Assembly: GCA_016839905.1 (NCBI GenBank)
Contig: JAEOTJ010000219.1
Coordinates: 1-31,011 of the forward strand
From: Promethearchaeota archaeon
GTDB taxonomy: Archaea; Asgardarchaeota; Lokiarchaeia; Sigynarchaeales; SOKP01
Direction of reading: 5' to 3'
Length of the DNA stretch: 31,011 bases
This document shows positions 16,541 to 23,063 of the stretch, one piece after another; within the stretch, counting starts at the first letter, position 1, and every line of letters begins with the position of its first letter. The position numbers were made by a program, and so were the translations under genes. The notes below the pieces were generated by a model that was not told where the DNA came from, did no database searches, and worked only from the letters and a program-made list of their open reading frames with translations.

Positions 16541-16810
16541 GAAATTTTAATATAGTTTTAAAATAGATTGATAAAATTCTAAATTTTATTATATCTAATT
16601 AAAGATTCACACACTAATTATTTAAAATTTATCAAACTTTTATTTTCCAATTATACATTTTTTAAATTTGATATTGATATTATTATAATAATTTATAAAG
16701 TAGTTTCAAATTAGTTTCAAAATATATCAAAAAATTTATAAAGTTAAAAATTATTCATCTTATTGTCTAAATTGATAGAAAATAAAAAAACTGTATGAGG
16801 AAAAAGTAAT
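16541..16810. promoter_or_regulatory. Divergent promoter region with TATA-like boxes
   Basis: The 270 bases between the divergent AbrB and HD genes are gene-free. TTTATAAAG occurs twice, near 16701-16709 and 16735-16742, as good archaeal TATA-like boxes for the rightward HD gene. A direct repeat TAGTTTCAAA lies between them, at about 16709 and 16721, and may bind a regulator such as the AbrB protein. Confidence 0.45.
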
Positions 16811-18088
16811 ATGAAATCAATAAAAAATGAAAGGAAATTAACTAATATTAATAAAAAAGAGGATTCAATTGAAGATACTGTATTTTCAGGTGCATTTACA
16901 AAAGGACAATATTTAGGGTTAACAGGATATATAATCGTTGAAGAAGATTATATTGAATATGAACTTAAATATGAATGGGATCAAATAAAGAAGCTATATA
17001 ACATAGATATTGTTATACTAAGAGATGTCTTTACTCTAAGAACAGTAGAACATAGTTTTAATGGTATATTAAATATTAAATTTGAGAATGTAGGCAGATC
17101 GAAATATTTAAAATCATTCTCATTCAAGTCTAGCCTTCCAAAAAGTATAATCTTTAGAAAATCAAATTTAGATCATATATGGGATTGGTTAGTAGAAGAA
17201 ACTGATGAAAAGATTAATGTTATCAATGATTTAAGTTATGGTAAGTTAAACATCTCGAATACCAAAGAAAGAAAGAATGTATTAAAAATTAGAAAAACTT
17301 ATGATTTAGACTCAAATGCTATTATTCTGCATGAGAATATTAACCAACTAAATACTCAGTATAACGAACTTGGTTTATATTTTACCCTCAATAATTCAAT
17401 TATAAAAATCTCCGAATATACTGAATATCTTCTAAATAATTTTCCAGAAATAAAGGATTTTCTCGTAAAACGATTGAGAGCTAAATTCAATAATGTAAAC
17501 AAATGGTACATTGGGAAAAACGGAATAAGATATTTAAGATCAAGAAGAATCAAATTTAATCCTAGTAGAACTAAAGAAATCTTAATATCTAAACTAATCA
17601 ATATTATTAATCAGATCAAGGAAGAAAAACTTAGGGAATCTATTAAACAGTTCTTAAAGAAGCATCAAGAGTTTTTTGAAGCCCCTGCAGCAGTAATACA
17701 CCATCATAATTATAAAGGAGGATTATTAGAACATACTGTTCAAACGGTTGAAATCGCTTTAGCTATTGCTATACTTTTTAACTTAAAAGATAGAATAAAT
17801 ATGGATGTATTAATTGCAGGTGCTATATTACACGATATTGGAAAAATTAACTGTTATGAATATAATCAAAGAAATATCGACATAACAGAATTATTCCTAA
17901 AACATGAGCATATTATCCAAGGTGTAAAGATAGTGACTCAATATGTTAGATCGAAAAAAATAGATAATATCTTACATATTATTGCTAGTCATCATAATTT
18001 TAAGGAATGGGGATCTCCTATAAAGCCCAATTGCATTGAAGCTTGGATAGTACATTATGCTGACAATATTTCTGGGAAGATTGGTTAA
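16811..18088 (+). CDS. HD-domain hydrolase, YhaM-like C-terminal domain
   Basis: A 425-residue protein. The C-terminal 150 residues are an HD phosphohydrolase: HHHNYKGGLLEHT (metal-binding histidine), then ILHDIGK (the HD pair), KHEHI, ASHHNFKEWG and the final HYADNISGKIG aspartate. This is the arrangement in YhaM-type 3'-5' exoribonucleases and related phosphodiesterases. The N-terminal 260 residues do not show the OB-fold motif of YhaM that I would expect and are not recognised. Two TATA-like boxes (near 16705 and 16736) lie upstream, and the ATG has a GAGGAAAAAG region as a weak ribosome binding site. It starts 270 bases from the divergent AbrB gene. Within a defence-rich element it may act on nucleotides or RNA. 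Confidence 0.85.
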   Translation: MKSIKNERKLTNINKKEDSIEDTVFSGAFTKGQYLGLTGYIIVEEDYIEYELKYEWDQIKKLYNIDIVILRDVFTLRTVEHSFNGILNIKFENVGRSKYLKSFSFKSSLPKSIIFRKSNLDHIWDWLVEETDEKINVINDLSYGKLNISNTKERKNVLKIRKTYDLDSNAIILHENINQLNTQYNELGLYFTLNNSIIKISEYTEYLLNNFPEIKDFLVKRLRAKFNNVNKWYIGKNGIRYLRSRRIKFNPSRTKEILISKLINIINQIKEEKLRESIKQFLKKHQEFFEAPAAVIHHHNYKGGLLEHTVQTVEIALAIAILFNLKDRINMDVLIAGAILHDIGKINCYEYNQRNIDITELFLKHEHIIQGVKIVTQYVRSKKIDNILHIIASHHNFKEWGSPIKPNCIEAWIVHYADNISGKIG

Positions 18089-18104
18089 AAAGGTCTAATG
18101 AAAA

Positions 18105-18185
18105 AGGATATTATAATATTACACTTAACATTTGCTTCTTTTGAAGTTCCTCCAATTCTAATCACCTTCATTGTTATAAATTTAA
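18105..18185 (-). pseudogene. Remnant of a third AbrB-like gene
   Basis: Read on the minus strand this stretch encodes MKVIRIGGTSKEANVKCNII, which matches the second hairpin of the AbrB copy at 12661-12951 (KVIRIGGTSKGASVKSNII), and the DNA is nearly identical over about 35 bases around AAGTTCCTCCAATTCTAAT. There is no first hairpin and the frame stops soon after. It therefore looks like a broken copy left by a duplication or insertion, lying between the HD and thymidylate synthase genes. Confidence 0.75.
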
Positions 18186-18298
18186 TCCTTTATATTTTAA
18201 AAAATCTTTATATAATTTATTTTTGGATTGATATGAATAATAAAAAAGAATGTATAATTACAGAAGTAAAACAATTTATCGTTTATAATAGATGAGAA

Positions 18299-19273
18299 AT
18301 GGCATCAGTTATTTATATTGAAGCGGAAGATGTTGGAACCGCATGGTTAGAGGCTCTTAAGAGAGTGTTGGAGGAGGGAGATGAGATTTCCACTGAATAT
18401 GATAAAGTAAGTGATATCCCTTCAAAAGATAGTACTGTGTTAATTAAAATTAAATCTCCACTTAGCAATCCTATTAGAAGTAGGAGGGGGAAAGAAAAAA
18501 AGATACTAAAAGTTAGATCAAATTTTGGAAATTCTTATGAAGTATATGGATCTCTACCAGACATTTTCCTTATTGGCTCAATTCAAAGTGGTTATATTGA
18601 AGAAGTTTTAGATGGAGTGAATGATCACTATTTATGGGAATCGTCTCATAGCTTTCCATATTCATATCATGATAGAATCTATAATTATGCTCCGTTTTCT
18701 TTAGAGGATGTGGCAAAAAAAGATTATTTGGTAGATTTAATTGAGAATGAGAAAGTTAAAGAGCATGAAAAATTGAAGCATGCTAAAAAGGTTTATAGCT
18801 CTGAGGATAAAGAAGTATGGAGATTGGAGAATGGAATCGAAATAGATTTAAATAAAGAAATAAGCGAGCAAGTTGGGATTGATAAAATTAGTTTAAGTCT
18901 CCTTAATTTACCAAGAATTAATCAAATCAATTATGTAATTGAAAAGTTAAAAGAGAACCCTAATACTAGAAGAGCCCAAGCAATAACTTGGAGACCATAC
19001 ATTGATCCATATTCTGATGACCCACCTTGTTTACAGAGGCTATACTTCAGGATAAAAGATGAGAAATTGATTTTGCAAACTACTTGGAGGAGTAGAGATT
19101 TATTTAAGGCATGGGAACCGAATGTAAATGGAATGATAAAAATACAAGAATTAGTTGCTAAAGAATTAGGACTAGGGTTAGGCGAATATATTGATTTCAG
19201 CAATTCTTTACATATTTATGGGAAAGACATAAAAGATGTAAAAGAATTGTTAACCTCAGTGAAGGAATTGTAA
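18299..19273 (+). CDS. thyA: Thymidylate synthase, ThyA family (archaeal type)
   Basis: A 324-residue protein with the folate-dependent thymidylate synthase core in its second half: NTRRAQAITWRP (phosphate-binding arginines near 224-225), catalytic C244 in PPCLQR, TTWRSRDLFKAWEPNVNGM (R264 to N277) and SLHIY with H305 and Y307. It methylates dUMP to dTMP using methylene-tetrahydrofolate. The asparagine that picks uracil over cytosine is present, so dCMP hydroxymethylation is less likely. The N-terminal 200 residues are less conserved, and the protein is longer than the bacterial ThyA of about 264 residues. The ATG has a GATGAG ribosome binding site. Its place 1 kb from the transposition genes suggests it is cargo or captured viral-type nucleotide metabolism rather than a chromosomal operon gene. 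Confidence 0.88.
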   Translation: MASVIYIEAEDVGTAWLEALKRVLEEGDEISTEYDKVSDIPSKDSTVLIKIKSPLSNPIRSRRGKEKKILKVRSNFGNSYEVYGSLPDIFLIGSIQSGYIEEVLDGVNDHYLWESSHSFPYSYHDRIYNYAPFSLEDVAKKDYLVDLIENEKVKEHEKLKHAKKVYSSEDKEVWRLENGIEIDLNKEISEQVGIDKISLSLLNLPRINQINYVIEKLKENPNTRRAQAITWRPYIDPYSDDPPCLQRLYFRIKDEKLILQTTWRSRDLFKAWEPNVNGMIKIQELVAKELGLGLGEYIDFSNSLHIYGKDIKDVKELLTSVKEL

Positions 19274-19304
19274 TTTTTACTTCTAAAACTATTTTAAATC
19301 TATT

Positions 19305-20354
19305 TTATCTAAATTCTCTAAATAAATTCAATGCTGATGGAGTGGTTAGGTATAACTTCTCGGGAATTGGCCCCATAGTCCCCATATATCTTGCAATAAA
19401 AGAGTCCCGTTTCTTTTTGGAAATTTGAGACCATTTATTAGGAGATACAAATAAATTTCCACAATGAACAACAATTATCTGTGAAAAAATATCCTCTAAT
19501 TGTGATTTATTAAATTTAGCTAATTGATCAAATGTTTTCTTATAACTTTTTAGTTGGTCTGAAAAACATGAGAATATTATATTCGTTTTATCTCCTTGTG
19601 GAAACACATTCAGAAAAATTGATGGTAGTTCAATTGAATAGTCATAAGGATTATATATCTGATTTCCATCAAAATCATAATAGATAGAAAAAACTGAATT
19701 TACAGCTAATAATGAAGCTCCATCTAACTCAAATCTTTTTGAATGAATTACATCATAATCTCTGTCTTTTTCGGATTTGATAAACTCTTTAGAAAAACGA
19801 TCTATTTTTTTTTTCATATCATCTAGATCAGTTTTATCTTTAAGATTCTTAGAATTATAGAGCATCTTTTGTACATCATTTTTAGCCAATTTCGCCATTT
19901 CTTTAGAATGACAGACAGCATATTTACACATTGCATATTCAAAAGCACAGGCTCTATATGCAAACAGAAAATTTTGTTTTTTGGAATTTACATAATCTTT
20001 ATCTTCTATGTCTGAGAAAACCCAATTATCATGATTGCTACAAAAGCCAAAAAAAGTAGATGCATCACCAATACCCACCAAGCCAAAATCTTTATCAAAA
20101 AAAGATTTTCTAACATCGAAACATTGAACTTCTCCTGAATTGGATATCGACTTTAGAATTTTATTTTTTTGTATTGAATGAGCTTTAATACTATTAGGAG
20201 CAGAGCAAGAACTTTTATCTGGGAAAAGACAACCTTTAAATCGGCATTTTTTATTAACTTGAGATATCAGTTTACTTAATTTCACTTTTTCTTCAAAAAT
20301 CTTACTATTCTGTTTTCCTTTCTTTTTTTGTTGTAGTTCTTTTGGCAATTTCAT
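19305..20354 (-). CDS. HNH-like treble-clef nuclease family protein
   Basis: A 349-residue protein with an N-terminal zinc-binding nuclease-like core: C37, C42, C50, then KAHSIQ with H59, a long insert, and FFGFCSNHD with C105 and H108 followed by WVFSDIE. This cysteine and AHSIQ/GFCxxHD pattern is one I associate with a widespread uncharacterised bacterial family found in defence islands, probably an HNH-type DNase. The C-terminal 230 residues are helical and then mixed, with no other motif. It converges with the thymidylate synthase gene and is transcribed in the same direction as the transposition operon; it starts 35 bases downstream of the zinc-finger gene's stop and could be cotranscribed. 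Its cleavage activity is inferred, not shown. Confidence 0.65.
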   Translation of the reverse strand: MKLPKELQQKKKGKQNSKIFEEKVKLSKLISQVNKKCRFKGCLFPDKSSCSAPNSIKAHSIQKNKILKSISNSGEVQCFDVRKSFFDKDFGLVGIGDASTFFGFCSNHDNWVFSDIEDKDYVNSKKQNFLFAYRACAFEYAMCKYAVCHSKEMAKLAKNDVQKMLYNSKNLKDKTDLDDMKKKIDRFSKEFIKSEKDRDYDVIHSKRFELDGASLLAVNSVFSIYYDFDGNQIYNPYDYSIELPSIFLNVFPQGDKTNIIFSCFSDQLKSYKKTFDQLAKFNKSQLEDIFSQIIVVHCGNLFVSPNKWSQISKKKRDSFIARYMGTMGPIPEKLYLTTPSALNLFREFR

Positions 20355-20389
20355 AATTATATATTAATTAATAGTCTTTATAATCTTCA

Positions 20390-22156
20390 TTATTCGCTTT
20401 CATGAATTTTTATAGTATGTCTCTTTAAACTGTTTGAATATTTGGTTTTGAAAGAACAGTAAGAACATTCATATACTTCTGCATTCTCATCGTGTTTAAG
20501 CAGATGCCTTTTAAGGTTTCCTTTAGATTTTGATTTATAGCTACAATATTGGCAATTGTGCCATTTACTGTTTTTATTATGTTTATTTCTAATGTGATTT
20601 CCTAAGCTGTCTTTATTTTTGGTTTTGAATTCACATTGAGGGCATGAATGTAATTCTGTTTTAGTATCATGTTTATTCCTGACATGCCTATTTAGATGAG
20701 ATTTATTTTTCGTTTTATAATCACAATGAGGACATTCATGCCAAATAACTCCTTTATTATGTTTCTCAGCTAAATGTTGTTTTAAATTACATCTCCTGGT
20801 AGTTTTATAATCGCAATCAGGACACTCATACCATTTACAGTTAATTTTATAAGTTTCCTTAATATGTTTAGTTAAATTCGATTTTATTTTAGTTTCATAT
20901 TCACAGTGAGGACACTTATGAGATATAGCATTAACATCATGTTTATTCGCTAAATGACTTTTCAAGCTTTCTTTATGCTTAGTTTTAAACTCGCAGTGAG
21001 GGCAATTATGGAATTTAACTCTAAATTCATGTATATTTCTTATATGCCTATTTAAATTTGATTCAGCTTTAGTTTTAAACTCACAGTGAGGGCACTCATA
21101 CAAAATAGCTCCAATATTATGAGTAAAAGCTAGATGAAATTTTAATGAATTCTTAGATTTTGCTTTATAATCACAGTGAGGACATTTATACCATTTCACA
21201 CCAATATTATGCCTACTTGCTAAGTGTTCTTTAAGATTTTTCTTTCTGGTTGTCCTATATCCACATTCAGAACACTCATACCATTTACAATCGATTTTAT
21301 GAGTTTCACTTACGTGTTTTGATAAATTTGATTTTGATTTAGTCTTAAACTCACAGTGAGAGCATTTATACCACTTAACTCCAATATCATGCTTGAATTT
21401 CAAATGAGATATTAATCCTTGATTGTTTTTAGCACGAAAGGAACAATAAGGACAATCATACCATTTTACATTAATATTATGAATATTTGACAAATGGCTT
21501 TTCAAACTACTTGGATGCTTAGTTTTATAATTACATTGAGGACAATTATGCCATTTCACATTAATATCATGTTTTTGGGCTAAATGTTGGTTTAGATTGG
21601 CTCGTGCTTTTGCTGTAAATTCACACAATGGGCACTGATAAAATTTAACTCCAATATCATGAGTAAATGCTAAATGTTCTTTTAGTGCGTTTTTAGTTTT
21701 TGCTTGATAATTACATTGAGGACAATCATACCATTTCACATTAATATCATGTTTATTTGCCATATGTTTAGTTAAATTGCTTAAAGATTTTGCCTTATAT
21801 TCACAATGAGGACATTCCTCCCATTGAGTTCCTATATTATGCTTCATTGCAAGATGTCTATAAATTTTATGTCTATAATCATTTGCATAATCACAATTCT
21901 TAATTGGACACTCGCCTTTAAATTCCCAAAATTTTTCCTTAAACTCATTCTTCATATTTAGTATTTCTTTTTTTGAAACACCCGTTAGGATATTTAATCC
22001 TTTAATTAATCCAACATCTTTAAAAATTGAAATTAAATAAATAAACATATCTCTAAATTTCGTATTATTAGCCTTTGATAGTTCTTCAATCCATTTACCA
22101 ATCGAACTCTTAGTATCAGGTAATGGATGAATTGGTATTGGTTTATAGTTGAGCAT
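20390..22156 (-). CDS. TniQ-like protein with 17 tandem C2H2 zinc fingers (operon selector)
   Basis: A 588-residue protein, third gene of the transposition operon. Residues 5-65 carry a TniQ/TnsD-like N-lobe (PIPIHPLPDTKSSIGKWI, ELSKAN, LTGVSKKEI). From C83 there are 17 fingers; finger 1 is C-x4-C, the rest C-x2-C-x12-H-x3-4-H with a 30-residue period. Helix positions -1, 2, 3 and 6 differ between fingers (SSNK, TNAE, AANQ, HSSS, NQGS, SSNK, RKNE and so on), while framework residues are almost constant. Finger 12 has tyrosine for the last histidine. In Tn7, TnsD binds the target and recruits TnsC; here fingers replace its usual DNA-binding part. The ATG lies 14 bases inside tnsC after a strong GAGGAGGAGGATC ribosome binding site. 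A zinc-finger-directed selector is an inference from the fusion and operon. Confidence 0.92.
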   Translation of the reverse strand: MLNYKPIPIHPLPDTKSSIGKWIEELSKANNTKFRDMFIYLISIFKDVGLIKGLNILTGVSKKEILNMKNEFKEKFWEFKGECPIKNCDYANDYRHKIYRHLAMKHNIGTQWEECPHCEYKAKSLSNLTKHMANKHDINVKWYDCPQCNYQAKTKNALKEHLAFTHDIGVKFYQCPLCEFTAKARANLNQHLAQKHDINVKWHNCPQCNYKTKHPSSLKSHLSNIHNINVKWYDCPYCSFRAKNNQGLISHLKFKHDIGVKWYKCSHCEFKTKSKSNLSKHVSETHKIDCKWYECSECGYRTTRKKNLKEHLASRHNIGVKWYKCPHCDYKAKSKNSLKFHLAFTHNIGAILYECPHCEFKTKAESNLNRHIRNIHEFRVKFHNCPHCEFKTKHKESLKSHLANKHDVNAISHKCPHCEYETKIKSNLTKHIKETYKINCKWYECPDCDYKTTRRCNLKQHLAEKHNKGVIWHECPHCDYKTKNKSHLNRHVRNKHDTKTELHSCPQCEFKTKNKDSLGNHIRNKHNKNSKWHNCQYCSYKSKSKGNLKRHLLKHDENAEVYECSYCSFKTKYSNSLKRHTIKIHESE

Positions 22157-23063
22157 TTAATAGATCCTCCTCCTCTATCCTTTTATGGTTATTCCTTAAT
22201 GCTATAACTGAAGCTGTCTTTATTAAAATAGCTATATTTCGGCGGTTCGTCATTCCAAGATATGGTTTGGGAAATTCCACTTTATTCCAAATTATCTCAG
22301 CAAAATCATCTGAACCTAAATCTGAGGGTTCTGGAAAAGGTTGGAATTTTTCATATCCATCAAGGAATTTAATATATTCATCATCATCAAATGTTAAAAA
22401 CTTTAAATGCGAGTAAGGTCTAACTGGACAGCGATTTGATAACTGCATATCTGTATCAAGGATATCTTTCGTTTCTGGCATACCTACGGGAATAAAGGGA
22501 ACTTGTGATGCTAACATTGTCCTTTTTAGCATATTTAAGATTGCTCTCTGGTTTCTTCCTTTTGTGTGTTGAAATTCATCAATAATGAATAGTTTTGTTC
22601 CTGTTTTTCTTAACATATCTATGAAGACATCTTCTAACTCAGAAATTTTAATATTTGACATTTTTAAGGCTTGCTCCTTAGCTAAAGGATGTCCATAAGC
22701 GGATAATAGCGAAGTATATAATCCCTTTAGGCCGGTTATTGAATCTTTTAGTAAGCAATATGCTACAGGATATTTTTCATATGTTGGATTATGTTGACGA
22801 GAATGAGTTCTTCTTAGTTCATTTATAATACTAGATTTTCCAAGCCCAGTATCGCCTATTATAGATAATCCTTCCATATCATGAATCAAATCCTCTGTAT
22901 CATCATAAACAAATGTTTGTTCATATATCCAATTTAATTTATTCAAACATTGAATAGCTTTTGGATGATAAACGAAATGATCCATTCTTACCCATCTAAT
23001 CTTAGCTTGAATATTTTTTTCAAGTATGGGTATTGCTGTTTTATCTAAATGTTTATAGGGCAT
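22143..23063 (-). CDS. tnsC: TnsC/TniB-type AAA+ transposition regulator
   Basis: A 306-residue AAA+ ATPase. Walker A is GDTGLGKSS at 70-78, Walker B is KLFIIDEFQH at 157-166, the sensor-1 stretch is PFIPVGMPET, and SNRCPVRPYSHLKF carries the arginine-finger-like basic residues. This matches the TnsC and TniB family, which uses ATP to bridge the target selector and the transposase and provides target immunity. The ATG overlaps the stop of the transposase gene by one base (TAATG), and its own 3' end overlaps the zinc-finger gene by 14 bases, so all three are translated as one unit. The length is close to TniB (about 300) and shorter than Tn7 TnsC (555). Confidence 0.95.
   Translation of the reverse strand: MPYKHLDKTAIPILEKNIQAKIRWVRMDHFVYHPKAIQCLNKLNWIYEQTFVYDDTEDLIHDMEGLSIIGDTGLGKSSIINELRRTHSRQHNPTYEKYPVAYCLLKDSITGLKGLYTSLLSAYGHPLAKEQALKMSNIKISELEDVFIDMLRKTGTKLFIIDEFQHTKGRNQRAILNMLKRTMLASQVPFIPVGMPETKDILDTDMQLSNRCPVRPYSHLKFLTFDDDEYIKFLDGYEKFQPFPEPSDLGSDDFAEIIWNKVEFPKPYLGMTNRRNIAILIKTASVIALRNNHKRIEEEDLLNAQL

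Noticed and set aside
14165..22156. CRISPR-like repeats because of the regular 90-base periodicity
   Set aside because: The period comes from 30-residue zinc fingers in an intact reading frame; there are no constant direct repeats with unique spacers and no cas genes.
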